Positions 1 through 8,941 of a stretch of 49,469 nucleotides of DNA are shown one piece after another (position 1 is the first letter of the stretch; the number at the start of each line of letters is the position of its first letter). The translations under genes were made by a program, and so were the position numbers. This DNA comes from Bacilli bacterium (lineage in GTDB: Bacteria > Bacillota_I > Bacilli_A > RF39 > UBA660): positions 1-49,469 of the forward strand of contig JAFUTR010000013.1 of assembly GCA_017477845.1 (NCBI GenBank), written 5' to 3'. The notes below the pieces were generated by a model that was not told the origin of the DNA, made no database searches, and saw nothing but the letters and a program-made list of their open reading frames with translations.

Positions 1-25
1 AAATAGTTCTTTTTTAATGAATAAA

Positions 26-54
26 TTGACACAAAAAGTTAAATACTATAAAAT
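26..54 (+). promoter_or_regulatory. Sigma-A-like promoter of the SipW-type gene
   Basis: A perfect -35 hexamer TTGACA lies at 26-31. A -10 like TAAAAT lies at 49-54 (17-bp spacer), and an overlapping TATAAA lies at 47-52. The Shine-Dalgarno AAGGAGTG just before the ATG at 81 completes the start signals. The site is inferred from sequence only. Confidence 0.6.
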
Positions 55-80
55 TATAAGTAGAATAAAGGAGTGTAATA

Positions 81-1484
81 ATGAAGAATAAGAAGAATTT
101 ACTATTAATTTTAGGAATTATACTTCTAGGAGTGGGAGGAACTCTTGCATACTACAGAAGTACTTCAACTTTTGATAACCAGTTTAATACATCTAGTTAT
201 AAAACAGTAGCACATGAAGAGTTTACAAGTCCCTCTAACTGGAAGCCAGGTGATGAAACACCAAAGACAATAACAGTAAAAAATGAAGGAGATATAGGAG
301 CTCATGTAAGAGTGTGTCTAACTGACTCTTGGCTAGCAGCAGATGGAACAACAGAGTTAGCTAATCACGATACAACAAATAATATTGATATAGCAATAAT
401 AAATGCTGATCATACAGATGAGTGGACAAAAAGTGGGAACTGCTATTATTATAATGAAGAGTTAGCACCAAATGAAACAACAAGTAGTCCAATAAAAAGT
501 GTAACGTTTAATCCAGAATACGAGGGAAGTGTGGAGTGCTCAACAGAAGCTGGAACTGGAGATTTAGTTTGCACTTCAACAAATACAGGTTATGACGGCG
601 CAACATACACATTAACATTAACAGCAGAAACAATACAGAGTGAAGGATTATCTTCTTGGGGAATAGGATATTCAATTAACGGAAGTGACTATTCACTACC
701 TGATGCTGGAAGTGCTCAAACATCATCAGGATATAACACATTCTTAAGAAATAATATAACAAGTCAAGGAATACTTCCTGAAGTAGGATTTGTATACAAC
801 AATAACACTTACTATGTAGGTGGAGATAATACTTATGAAGAGAATAAAGCGATATTAGATGAAGCCTTTGGAGCAAGTAATTGTAGTGCAGTATCAGGAA
901 CTGGAGGAGATGCCTTATATTCTGGTTTCACAGGATACCACTGTTCATGTGAAGAGTTTGATGTAGACTTAGATACAACTGGTAATATTTCTATAACACA
1001 CTATAAAACAAGTGGAAACTTTACATGTAATTTATATATGGAAACACAATATGATGAAGGCTATGAATCATGTTCTGAATTTAAATCAGGGTACTCTGCA
1101 ACAGGTATTGATTTTTATGATACAGCAGAAGAAGCAATGGAAGCAGAGGGGCATTTAAACTATCTAAGATACCAAGTAAATGGAAAGAATGTAACTAGTT
1201 CAGTAGGATTCAAATTAAATAATCAAGAATACTATTTAATTGGAGGAGACGGGGGAGATAGTTACCTAGCAAATAAAGCAACTCTTGATAGTGCATTTGG
1301 AGTAAGTAATTGCACTGAAAAAACATATAATTCAACCACATATTATATGTGTAAAGATAGAGATGAAACATTTAAAGCATATGCAGGTAATGATGGTTGG
1401 GTATATGCACAAGAGCGCTCGAGTTTTTGGATATGTAATGTCTTTAAAAATGGCGTTTCTGAATGCGACGACTCTGTACTGTAG
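81..1484 (+). CDS. Secreted protein with SipW-type signal peptide and two Cys-containing C-terminal repeats
   Basis: This 467-residue protein starts with a SipW-dependent type signal peptide: basic MKNKK, a hydrophobic stretch, then GGTLAYY and an N-Q-F motif near residue 35. That is the arrangement of TasA/BsaA-like biofilm or surface proteins. Residues about 40-190 form a beta-rich domain with an early VKNEGDIGAHVRV segment. The C-terminal part holds two related units, beginning at residues about 235 (VGFVYNNNTYYVGGD) and about 374 (VGFKLNNQEYYLIGGD). Each continues with a (K)A-x-LD-x-AFG-x-SNC motif and further cysteines, which suggests disulphide-stabilised domains outside the cell. Start ATG 81 follows AAGGAGTG. 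No SipW peptidase lies in the window. The last codons and the stop sit inside a GC-rich stem-loop unlike the rest of the gene. Signal type is a confident call; the function is unknown. Confidence 0.75.
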   Translation: MKNKKNLLLILGIILLGVGGTLAYYRSTSTFDNQFNTSSYKTVAHEEFTSPSNWKPGDETPKTITVKNEGDIGAHVRVCLTDSWLAADGTTELANHDTTNNIDIAIINADHTDEWTKSGNCYYYNEELAPNETTSSPIKSVTFNPEYEGSVECSTEAGTGDLVCTSTNTGYDGATYTLTLTAETIQSEGLSSWGIGYSINGSDYSLPDAGSAQTSSGYNTFLRNNITSQGILPEVGFVYNNNTYYVGGDNTYEENKAILDEAFGASNCSAVSGTGGDALYSGFTGYHCSCEEFDVDLDTTGNISITHYKTSGNFTCNLYMETQYDEGYESCSEFKSGYSATGIDFYDTAEEAMEAEGHLNYLRYQVNGKNVTSSVGFKLNNQEYYLIGGDGGDSYLANKATLDSAFGVSNCTEKTYNSTTYYMCKDRDETFKAYAGNDGWVYAQERSSFWICNVFKNGVSECDDSVL

Positions 1485-1521
1485 GCTGAGTAGTGAGCGC
1501 TGCGGTGCTTGTTGTCGCGTT
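1462..1521. repeat. GC-rich stem-loop spanning the end of the SipW-type gene
   Basis: AATGCGACGAC (1462-1472) can pair over 11 positions (two G-U) with GTTGTCGCGTT (1511-1521). Inside, AGCGC (1496-1500) pairs with GTGCT (1505-1509) around a TGCG loop. The stop codon at 1482-1484 lies in the structure. The stretch is far richer in G+C than its surroundings and is not followed by a T-run, so it is not a normal intrinsic terminator. Function unknown. Confidence 0.5.
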
Positions 1522-1571
1522 ATTTAAATCTTGAATTTCGTGTTATAAGTGTATATAAAGTTAAAAAGAAA

Positions 1572-1599
1572 CTGATATCATTTGATATCAGCTTTTTTT
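1572..1599. terminator. Bidirectional intrinsic terminator
   Basis: CTGATATCA at 1572-1580 and TGATATCAG at 1583-1591 form a 9-bp hairpin. It is followed by a T-run on the plus strand and preceded by an A-rich run that serves the minus strand. It separates the SipW-type gene from the convergent small gene, whose stop codon overlaps the T-run. Confidence 0.8.
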
Positions 1600-1783
1600 A
1601 ATAATATCTTTGATAATATGGGTAAGGGTAATAATAAGGTAGTCCATATGGATATACTGGATATGGATAGAAATTATTTCTATTATTACTATTATTAGCC
1701 CATAAACTTCCTACAACTCCACCTAAAACAAATGGAACTAGTGGACCTCCAAAACTATTTCTTGGCCCATGAAAATTATTCAT
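1598..1783 (-). CDS. Small Gly/Pro/Tyr-rich protein
   Basis: This 61-residue protein has a central hydrophobic glycine stretch (LVPFVLGGVVGSLWA, about residues 15-29). An Asn-rich spacer and a Tyr/Pro-rich tail (YPYPVYPYGLPYYYPYPYY) follow. A very good Shine-Dalgarno, AGGAGGTATTTT before ATG, supports it as a real gene despite its size. Tyr/Pro-rich small proteins are common on spore or cell surfaces of Firmicutes, and this genome has spore genes, so a spore-coat-like role is possible. No family could be assigned with confidence. Confidence 0.7.
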   Translation of the reverse strand: MNNFHGPRNSFGGPLVPFVLGGVVGSLWANNSNNRNNFYPYPVYPYGLPYYYPYPYYQRYY

Positions 1784-1818
1784 AAAATACCTCCTGTAAT
1801 ATTTTATGAATCAAATAT

Positions 1819-2706
1819 CTATTTGTTTATTCTTAAACGATAAAAATTAATACTTGGATGATTAAATAGTCTAAATTCATAATCAGAATTTCCTATTCCA
1901 CCCGATATATATAGTTCTGTATCATTAATTTTATAATATGGAGAATAATATTTTTTTGCCCCTTCTTTTTTTATAATACCACCAATTAATGGTAGAACAA
2001 TTTGACCATTGTGAGAGTGACCTGCTAGTATTAATTCAGGATTATAATCACTTATAATACTTGTTGCATTATCAGGTTTATGTGTTATTACTAATTTAAA
2101 ATTATTATCACTTTCAATATTACTTTTTGAATAGTTTTCATCTAGTGCAAAAAGACTTATTTGTGATTTTCCAATATATATAACTTCTTTTTTATTTTCT
2201 AATATCTCAAAACCTGAATTATCAAAAATATCTTTAAAATCAGTACTATCATCTTCACCTTTAATAGCATATTTATTTATAGTAGCATTAATATTTTTGA
2301 ATTCTTCCATAAAGCTTTCTTTAACATCATTTGATAAAGAATAATTATCATCTATTAAATCACCTGTAAAAATAACAATATCTGGATTTGCTTTATTAAT
2401 TAACTTAACTAAACTTTTAATCTTATCGAAAGAAGAATGCTCATTATAGTGAATATCACTAAATTGTATTATTTTAATACCATTAAAATCTTCTGGAAGA
2501 GAAGAATTATAAACTGGATATTCTCTTATAGTTATACCCATATTTCCAACAAATCTTAAAAGAATATATGATAAAGAGAAAAATATAAAAAGAGGAAGAA
2601 AAATCCAAAATAAAACCTTAAATACTTTTTTACTTTTTTCTCTTCTTTCATCTTTATCTAATTCCTCTTGTAATTCTAAATTTTTTTCACTTCTTGTTTC
2701 TTCCAT
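1819..2706 (-). CDS. Membrane-anchored metallophosphoesterase (YkuE/YaeI-like)
   Basis: This 295-residue protein has a charged N-terminus, one membrane segment (about residues 28-50, ending ILLRFVGN) and a calcineurin-like phosphoesterase domain. Visible metal-site motifs are FSDIHYN, FTGDLIDD, VITHKPDN and LAGHSHNGQI. The block that is normally GNHD reads KGEDDS here, so the usual Asn and the catalytic His are replaced. Family members act on phosphorylated lipids or nucleotides at the membrane; the substrate here is unknown. Start ATG 2706 is preferred: it lies one base after the stop of the upstream CPBP gene with GGAGGAG upstream. A TTG at 2727 is the alternative. Confidence 0.85.
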   Translation of the reverse strand: MEETRSEKNLELQEELDKDERREKSKKVFKVLFWIFLPLFIFFSLSYILLRFVGNMGITIREYPVYNSSLPEDFNGIKIIQFSDIHYNEHSSFDKIKSLVKLINKANPDIVIFTGDLIDDNYSLSNDVKESFMEEFKNINATINKYAIKGEDDSTDFKDIFDNSGFEILENKKEVIYIGKSQISLFALDENYSKSNIESDNNFKLVITHKPDNATSIISDYNPELILAGHSHNGQIVLPLIGGIIKKEGAKKYYSPYYKINDTELYISGGIGNSDYEFRLFNHPSINFYRLRINK

Positions 2707-2707
2707 A

Positions 2708-3409
2708 TTAAACAATTGCTCCTCCAACAGAAATAATTAATATAAATGATAAAGTATTGTGAATTAAATGTGCTAAAATATTTGCAAAAATATTATCTGT
2801 TTCATAATAGATTGTTGCAAACGCAAGACCTAAAGAAGAATATGGAATAATGTATAATAGCCCATATAATGACTCTATTTCTCCAATTACATGAAGTGCT
2901 CCAAAAACAAAACCAGATATTAAAATAAAGAACCATTTTCTACTAATAGCATCTTTAATTGATTTTCTAAAAATAATCTCTTCTGTAAATGGTGCTAGAA
3001 TACATGTAATAAAAAATGCCATTACTGGGGTTGAATAAATAATAGATCTTACTGCTTCTTCATTGGTTGCTTTACTTACCGGAGAGAAGAATCCTATTAT
3101 AAGATTAGATATAATCATTAAAAAGAAACCTAATAGCCAATACTTTATTACAACATCGCTTATTTCTCTTATATTCTTTTTAAAACTATTAAAATCTTTA
3201 ATAATGTCATTTTTAAATAATAAGAATAACATTAGAGCTAAAAAAGAATTTGAAAATAATCTTAAAGCATTGTTAGTAAAATTGCTACAAGTTTCTAAAT
3301 CTATATTAAAAATTAAAACAGGTACTAAAATAATTAGACTTGAAAAATAAAATAATAGCATCGCTATAGCTAGTTTTGCTACTGGAATATATTTGTTTTC
3401 TTCTTTCAT
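2708..3409 (-). CDS. CPBP family intramembrane glutamic endopeptidase (CAAX protease-like)
   Basis: This 233-residue polytopic membrane protein has the three conserved Abi/CPBP motifs: EEIIFRKSI (EExxxR), FGALHVI and HLIHNT. Family members are Rce1-like intramembrane proteases, in bacteria often linked to peptide maturation, immunity or envelope signalling. Its stop is one base from the start of the metallophosphoesterase, so both are surely one transcript. An AGGAGG Shine-Dalgarno precedes ATG 3409. The substrate is unknown. Confidence 0.88.
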   Translation of the reverse strand: MKEENKYIPVAKLAIAMLLFYFSSLIILVPVLIFNIDLETCSNFTNNALRLFSNSFLALMLFLLFKNDIIKDFNSFKKNIREISDVVIKYWLLGFFLMIISNLIIGFFSPVSKATNEEAVRSIIYSTPVMAFFITCILAPFTEEIIFRKSIKDAISRKWFFILISGFVFGALHVIGEIESLYGLLYIIPYSSLGLAFATIYYETDNIFANILAHLIHNTLSFILIISVGGAIV

Positions 3410-3502
3410 GAATCCTCCTAAGTGTACAATTTTATTTTAATAGTTGTTTAATTTTGTGTCAACTTATTTCATATTATTGTATTGTTACAAATAAAAATAA
3501 TG

Positions 3503-3508
3503 TATAAT
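3503..3508 (+). promoter_or_regulatory. -10 element upstream of murC
   Basis: TATAAT at 3503-3508 lies about 24 bases before the murC start, with AGAGGTGA as Shine-Dalgarno. No clear -35 is seen at 17 bp; TTGTTA at 3482 would give a short 15-bp spacer. Confidence 0.45.
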
Positions 3509-3531
3509 AAATAGTAAAGAGGTGACTAAAT

Positions 3532-4842
3532 ATGAAATACTATTGTTTAGGAATTAAAGGAGCTGGTATGGCAACTCTTGCTAATATACTTTATGATCTT
3601 GGAAATGAAGTAATTGGCTATGATGATGCACGTGATTATAAATTTACACAAGAAGGACTTGATAAGCGAAATATTAAAATATATTATGATAGTAATCACC
3701 CACTTGATAAGGATTTGATTGTTACTCATTCTGTAGCTTTAAAAAGTGATCATAAAGAAATAGTAAGAGCAAGAAACAATGGACTTACAATAAAAAAATA
3801 TAATGAAATACTTGGTCAAATCACAGAAATGTTTGATACTGTTTGTGTTTCAGGTACTCATGGAAAAACTACAACTTCTACTATGATTAGTCATATACTT
3901 GATAAAGTATATAAAGTTAATTATTTTATTGGTGATGGAACTGGATTTGCAGATAAAAATAACAAAATATTTGTAATTGAAAGTGATGAATTTAATAGAC
4001 ACTTTTTAGCATATCATCCATCTTATACAGTTATTACTAATATAGAGCTTGAACATACTGAAATATACAAAGATATAGAAGATATAAGAAATACATTCCA
4101 AGAATTTGCTAATAAAACTAAAAACGTTGTAGTAGCATGTGGGGATAATAAGAATATTAGAATGTTAAATATAAATCCTAAAACAATTTATTATGGATTT
4201 AATGATGACAATGATGTGATTGCAAAAAATGTTATATTAAATGAATTTGGCTCAGAATTTGATTGTTATGTTTATAATGAATTTAAAGGGCATTTCCATT
4301 TACCACTTTTTGGCAAACATATGGTTTTAAATGCACTTGCTGCAATTACTATATGTAATTTAGAAGGTGTTACTTATGAAAAAATAAATGAACTGCTTAG
4401 TGATTTTAAAAATGCTAAAAGACGTTTTGCAATAGAAAATGTTAAAGATAATGTTGTAATTGATGATTATGCTCATCATCCAACTGAAATAAAAGTAACA
4501 CTTGAAGCAGCTAGACAAAAATATCCTGATAAAGAATTGATTGCTGTTTTTAAACCTAATACTTATTCTAGAACAAGAGACTTTTATAAAGAATTCGCTG
4601 ATTCATTAAATATAGCAGATAAAGTATATTTAACAGAAATAGAGTGTAATAGAGAAAAAAGCATAGACTATGGAAATGTTACATCAAAAGTTATTTTTGA
4701 CTTATTAAATAATGCTGAAATGATAAGTGATAATGAAATAGATTCTTTATTAAAACATCATAATGCAGTAATATGTATTATGTCTTGTGCATCGATTACA
4801 CACTTAAAAGAAAATTATATTAAGAAATATAATGAATTATAA
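3532..4842 (+). CDS. murC: UDP-N-acetylmuramate--L-alanine ligase
   Basis: MurC adds L-alanine to UDP-MurNAc, the first peptide step of peptidoglycan synthesis in the cytoplasm. The 436-residue protein has the N-terminal UDP-binding Rossmann motif (GIKGAGMATLA), the Mur ligase ATP loop SGTHGKTTTS at about residues 106-115, and the central IESDEFNRHF segment. The C-terminal domain includes DDYAHHPTEI and FKPNTYSRT. Length is normal for the family. The related Mpl ligase is less likely because the N-terminus is the typical short MurC form. It stands alone with its own promoter, followed closely by the comN-like gene. Confidence 0.93.
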   Translation: MKYYCLGIKGAGMATLANILYDLGNEVIGYDDARDYKFTQEGLDKRNIKIYYDSNHPLDKDLIVTHSVALKSDHKEIVRARNNGLTIKKYNEILGQITEMFDTVCVSGTHGKTTTSTMISHILDKVYKVNYFIGDGTGFADKNNKIFVIESDEFNRHFLAYHPSYTVITNIELEHTEIYKDIEDIRNTFQEFANKTKNVVVACGDNKNIRMLNINPKTIYYGFNDDNDVIAKNVILNEFGSEFDCYVYNEFKGHFHLPLFGKHMVLNALAAITICNLEGVTYEKINELLSDFKNAKRRFAIENVKDNVVIDDYAHHPTEIKVTLEAARQKYPDKELIAVFKPNTYSRTRDFYKEFADSLNIADKVYLTEIECNREKSIDYGNVTSKVIFDLLNNAEMISDNEIDSLLKHHNAVICIMSCASITHLKENYIKKYNEL

Positions 4843-4887
4843 AATAAAAGTGATATAATAAATATATATTAAAAAGTGGGTGTAAAT

Positions 4888-5184
4888 ATGGAGAAAGATT
4901 TTGGAATAAATAGTAAAATAGAATTGTATAAGAGACTTATGCCTGCTTTAAATTGCAAAATAAGAGAACTTGAAAGGCTAAATGTAAGGTATGTGAAAAA
5001 AGAAGATATTTGGAATTATTTATTAAAAGAGAAATGGGAAAATATAACAGGACTTGATTTATCTACAATGGTAGATGATATATTAAATCTTGATAATCAA
5101 GACTTAATTAATTTTTTATCTAAAAAGACTAATAATTATAAGAATGATGAAAACATTATTAATAATGAATTAGAACTATTGTAG
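4888..5184 (+). CDS. comN: ComN-like post-transcriptional regulator
   Basis: This 98-residue protein resembles Bacillus ComN (YrzD), a small factor that affects comE mRNA and its localisation at division sites. The match is seen in the LYKRLMPALNCKIRELE helix, the V/E-E-D-IWNYLLKEKW block and the following D-x-VDDIL segment. ATG 4888 is chosen over an in-frame GTG at 4876 because GTGGGTG then acts as the ribosome site. It lies just upstream of rsh, and in this window comEA-comEC are also present, which fits a competence link. Assignment rests on recalled family similarity, so the symbol is moderate confidence. Confidence 0.65.
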   Translation: MEKDFGINSKIELYKRLMPALNCKIRELERLNVRYVKKEDIWNYLLKEKWENITGLDLSTMVDDILNLDNQDLINFLSKKTNNYKNDENIINNELELL

Positions 5185-5192
5185 GAGTAAAA

Positions 5193-7340
5193 ATGACTAA
5201 AGATTATACCAATTATACAATTGAAGATTTAATAAATAAAGCCAAAGTATATATTCCTAATACAGAAAACTTACAAAAAATTAGAAAAGCTTATTCATAT
5301 GCTAGTTTAAAACATCAAGGACAATTTAGAAGAAGTGGAGAAGCATATATCTATCATCCTTTATGTACTGCCATTATTCTTACAACAGTTTATGCTGATA
5401 CTGATACTATTTGTGCAGGACTTTTACATGATGTGATAGAAGACTGTGATGTAACAAAAACAGAACTTGAAGAAGAGTTTGGTAATGATATTGCTAAACT
5501 TGTTGATGGGGTATCTAAAATTAGTAAGATGCATTTTTCAACAGAAAATGAAGCTCTTGTTGAGTATTATAAAAAAATAATAGTAGGAATGAGTGAAGAT
5601 GTTCGTGTAATAATTATCAAACTTGCAGATAGACTTCACAATATGAGAACTTTATGGGCTCTTCCTAAGGATAGACAAAAAGTTAAAGCTAAAGAAGTAC
5701 TAGAAATACTTGCTCCTATAGCTCATCACTTAGGTATTCATAAAATTAAAAGTGAACTTGAAGATTTATCCCTTAGATATTTAAAACCAGATGTTTTTTA
5801 TGATATTGCAGAAAAACTTAATACTACTAAACTAGAACGTGACAATGCTGTTAATGAAATGATTAATGAAGTAAGTGATATCTTGCTTGAACATAATATA
5901 AAATTTGATATTAAAGGGCGTAGTAAAAGTATTTATAGTATCTATAAGAAAATGGAAAAAGGAAAGAAGTTTAGTGAGTTATATGACTTATTAGCACTTA
6001 GAATTTTGGTTGATACAGAGCAGGAGTGTTATACAGCACTTGGACTAATTCATTCAAAATTTAAACCAATGCCTAAGAGATTTAAAGACTATATTGCAAT
6101 GCCTAAAGTAAATGGTTATCAATCATTACATACAACAATATTTGGTGTAGATGGACAAATATTTGAAGTGCAAATTAGAACACATGCAATGGATGAAATA
6201 GCAGAAAATGGAGTAGCAGCTCATTGGGCTTATAAAGAGAAAAAGAATCTTAATGAAAAAACACAGAATTCTACAGAAGCAAAATTACAGTTTTTTAAAT
6301 CAATTATGGAACTTGATGTAGAAAAAATGAGTAGTGAAGAGTTCGTAAATAGTGTTAAAGATGAAATTTTAAATGATAATATTTATGTATTTACTCCTAA
6401 AGGAGATATATTTGAACTTCCTAAAGGATCTACTCCAATTGACTTTGCATATAAAATACATACAGCGGTTGGTGATACAATGGTTGGTGCAATTGTCAAT
6501 AATAATATAGCATCTTTGGATTATGTGCTTAAGAATAATGACATTGTAAAAATAATTACAAATAGAAATTCATCACCATCAAAAGAGTGGTTAACAATTG
6601 CAAAAACAACTCAAGCACGAAATAAAATACGTAATTACTTTTCAAAGTCAGAAAAAGAAATATATATAGAAAGAGGAAAGGAAGCATTAGAAAAAGAATT
6701 AAGAAAGAAAAGAATACCATTTCAAGAGTTCTTTACTGATGAAAATATTGAAACTTTACTGGATGATACAAAATGTTCTGATTTAGATGAAATATATTTG
6801 ACAATTGGGAATAATAAATTTAGTGCTCCATATATAATTAGTTTAATATATAAACAAGAAGAAGTTGTACTTAAACCTGTTGCACTTCCTAAATCTAAAG
6901 ATAAAGATACTGATATTATTGTTGACGGAATAGATAAAATAAAAGTGAATATAGCTAATTGTTGTAATCCACTTCCAGGAGATGAAATAGTTGGATATAT
7001 AAGTAAAAATAATGGAATTACGGTTCATAGAATTACTTGCCCAAATATTGAAAGAATGGAAGATAGGATGATAAATGTTAATTGGGGAGAAAGTCCTAAG
7101 TCTAAATATCTATCTTCTATATTAATAACTTGTAAAAAAACTGATAAAGCAATGCTTGAAATTATGCAGAAAGCAAATACAAGTAATATTTCAATAGATA
7201 ATATTAGAACACTTAGTAGAACAGATTTTGTAACATATGAAGTTGACTTATGGGTCAACAGTTTAGAAAGACTTAATAATTTCATTAGAGATATTAATTC
7301 TTTATCATATGTTGAAACTGTAGAAAGGGCAATGAGATGA
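5193..7340 (+). CDS. relA: Bifunctional (p)ppGpp synthetase/hydrolase (RelA/SpoT homologue)
   Basis: This is the long RSH enzyme of the stringent response (715 residues). The N-terminal HD hydrolase domain has YHPLCTA, LLHDVIED and KLADRLHNMRT. The synthetase domain has FKPMPKRFKDYIAMPKVNG and QSLHTT. A TGS domain (YVFTPKGDIFELPKGSTPIDFAY) starts near residue 400, followed by a helical region with a Cys-Cys (ANCCNPLPGD) and a C-terminal ACT domain (about 640-715). Conserved HD and synthetase motifs suggest both activities are intact. It overlaps dtd by 4 bases, the order known from many Firmicutes. It ends with TGA, showing TGA is a stop here. Confidence 0.96.
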   Translation: MTKDYTNYTIEDLINKAKVYIPNTENLQKIRKAYSYASLKHQGQFRRSGEAYIYHPLCTAIILTTVYADTDTICAGLLHDVIEDCDVTKTELEEEFGNDIAKLVDGVSKISKMHFSTENEALVEYYKKIIVGMSEDVRVIIIKLADRLHNMRTLWALPKDRQKVKAKEVLEILAPIAHHLGIHKIKSELEDLSLRYLKPDVFYDIAEKLNTTKLERDNAVNEMINEVSDILLEHNIKFDIKGRSKSIYSIYKKMEKGKKFSELYDLLALRILVDTEQECYTALGLIHSKFKPMPKRFKDYIAMPKVNGYQSLHTTIFGVDGQIFEVQIRTHAMDEIAENGVAAHWAYKEKKNLNEKTQNSTEAKLQFFKSIMELDVEKMSSEEFVNSVKDEILNDNIYVFTPKGDIFELPKGSTPIDFAYKIHTAVGDTMVGAIVNNNIASLDYVLKNNDIVKIITNRNSSPSKEWLTIAKTTQARNKIRNYFSKSEKEIYIERGKEALEKELRKKRIPFQEFFTDENIETLLDDTKCSDLDEIYLTIGNNKFSAPYIISLIYKQEEVVLKPVALPKSKDKDTDIIVDGIDKIKVNIANCCNPLPGDEIVGYISKNNGITVHRITCPNIERMEDRMINVNWGESPKSKYLSSILITCKKTDKAMLEIMQKANTSNISIDNIRTLSRTDFVTYEVDLWVNSLERLNNFIRDINSLSYVETVERAMR

Positions 7341-7771
7341 AAATAGTTGTACAAAGAGTAACAAATGCTAGTGTTACAGTTGAAGATAAAATAGTAGGAG
7401 AAATTGGCAGTGGACTTATGCTTCTAGTTTCGTTTACTCAGACTGATACCGAAGAAAATATCGATTATATGGTGAAAAAAGTGTTGGGACTTCGTATCTT
7501 CGATGACGAGAATGGAGTAATGAATAAAAATGTTTTAGAAATAAATGGAAGTATTCTTTCAATTTCACAGTTTACATTATATGGTGATGCTACTAAAGGA
7601 AATAGACCTAGTTATGTTAAGGCATTAAATGGTGCTTCAGCTGTTAAACTATATGATTTGTTTAATGAAAAACTAAGGAAAAGTATAAATGTTGAAACAG
7701 GAGTATTTGGTGCAGAGATGAAAGTATCCTTATTAAATGATGGACCTGTTACAATTATTTTAGAGAAATAG
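7337..7771 (+). CDS. dtd: D-aminoacyl-tRNA deacylase
   Basis: Dtd hydrolyses D-amino acids mischarged on tRNA and also Gly-tRNA(Ala). The 144-residue protein has the family signatures MKIVVQRV at the N-terminus, LSISQFTLYGD (SQxT motif) and the C-terminal NDGPVTI (Gly-cisPro type) motif. Its ATG overlaps the rsh stop by four bases (ATGA), so the two are translationally coupled. Confidence 0.96.
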   Translation: MKIVVQRVTNASVTVEDKIVGEIGSGLMLLVSFTQTDTEENIDYMVKKVLGLRIFDDENGVMNKNVLEINGSILSISQFTLYGDATKGNRPSYVKALNGASAVKLYDLFNEKLRKSINVETGVFGAEMKVSLLNDGPVTIILEK

Positions 7772-7780
7772 GAGGATTTT

Positions 7781-8884
7781 ATGTTTAAAGATAAAATGAA
7801 TTTTAAGTTATTGAATATATTAATATTTTGTTTGATTATTTATCTTGGTATTATAACATTTAATGTTTGGGGTTCGATTATAGCTAAGATAATTGCTATT
7901 ATAATTCCATTTATTGTTTCTTTTGCAGTTGCGTATGCTTTTTATCCAATTGTAAGAAAACTAAGGAAAAAGGGATTGAGCAATTCACTTTCAGTAACGA
8001 TTGTTTCAGCGTCTGTTTTGTTTATTATTTTCTTTTTGATAATAATTACAGTGCCACTTGTATATGATCAGCTAGTCTTGCTTTCTCAATCAATTGGAGA
8101 AGTTATGACTGATTTATCAAGTAAATTTGAAATTAATTTAGGAGATTTTCAAACTACTATTAACAATATGATGAATAATATTATTGAGTCAGCTGGAAGA
8201 TATGTATCTGATGGTACTGTTAATTTAGTTGGAAGAGCAATGGACTTTATGTCTAGTGCGATAATAATTGTTATTCTTTCTATTTATTTTTTGGCAGATA
8301 TGGAAAAAATAAGAGCAGAAGTAAAATCACTATTACTTCGAAATAAGAAAAGAATTAGAACTTATGAGTATGTAAAAGTTTTAGATAGAGAACTAGGGCA
8401 ATACTTAAATGGACTTGCTATTTTCATTGGTATTCAGTTTGTCGAATATACTTTATTGTTTAGAATTATTGGACATCCAAACTGGTTATTGTTAGGGCTT
8501 CTTGCTTCAATAACAACTGTTATCCCATACTTTGGTGGACTAATAACTAATATTATTGCAGTAATTCTTGCAAGTGTTGTATCAGTACCACTTTTTATTG
8601 CAACTTTAGTAATTTGTTTGATTTTCCCTAATATTGATGGTTATATTATTTCACCGCGAGTTTATGGAAGAACAAACAATATAAATGCTATGTGGACAAT
8701 TTTTGCAGTGGTAGCTGGTGGAACACTTTTTGGAATAGTGGGAATTATGGTTTCTCTTCCTGTTTATATAGCACTAAATTGTACTTACAAATTCTTTAAG
8801 AATGATATATTAGATACAGTTTCTAATATTAAAGATAGCAAGATAGAAGGTAAAAAGAAAAATAAGGAAGATGGTAATAATTAA
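7781..8884 (+). CDS. AI-2E family transporter (PerM/YdbI-like permease)
   Basis: This 367-residue integral membrane protein has clustered N-terminal membrane segments, a long periplasm-facing amphipathic region (about 100-145) and a C-terminal membrane bundle. That bundle includes IPYFGGLITN and the FPNIDGYIISPRVYGR motif typical of the UPF0118/AI-2E exporter family. The tail is lysine-rich. Family members have been linked to AI-2 export or Na+/H+ antiport, but substrate cannot be read from sequence. An AGGAGG Shine-Dalgarno lies 7 bases before the start. It is third in the rsh-dtd run. Confidence 0.88.
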   Translation: MFKDKMNFKLLNILIFCLIIYLGIITFNVWGSIIAKIIAIIIPFIVSFAVAYAFYPIVRKLRKKGLSNSLSVTIVSASVLFIIFFLIIITVPLVYDQLVLLSQSIGEVMTDLSSKFEINLGDFQTTINNMMNNIIESAGRYVSDGTVNLVGRAMDFMSSAIIIVILSIYFLADMEKIRAEVKSLLLRNKKRIRTYEYVKVLDRELGQYLNGLAIFIGIQFVEYTLLFRIIGHPNWLLLGLLASITTVIPYFGGLITNIIAVILASVVSVPLFIATLVICLIFPNIDGYIISPRVYGRTNNINAMWTIFAVVAGGTLFGIVGIMVSLPVYIALNCTYKFFKNDILDTVSNIKDSKIEGKKKNKEDGNN

Positions 8885-8941
8885 TAATATGAGTTGTTAC
8901 CTGTCAAACACAAAGTGTAAATTAAATCTAATAAATCAATT

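Noticed and set aside
1462-1521. Integron attC site
   Set aside because: The expected GTTRRRY/RYYYAAC core sites are not found at the stem ends.
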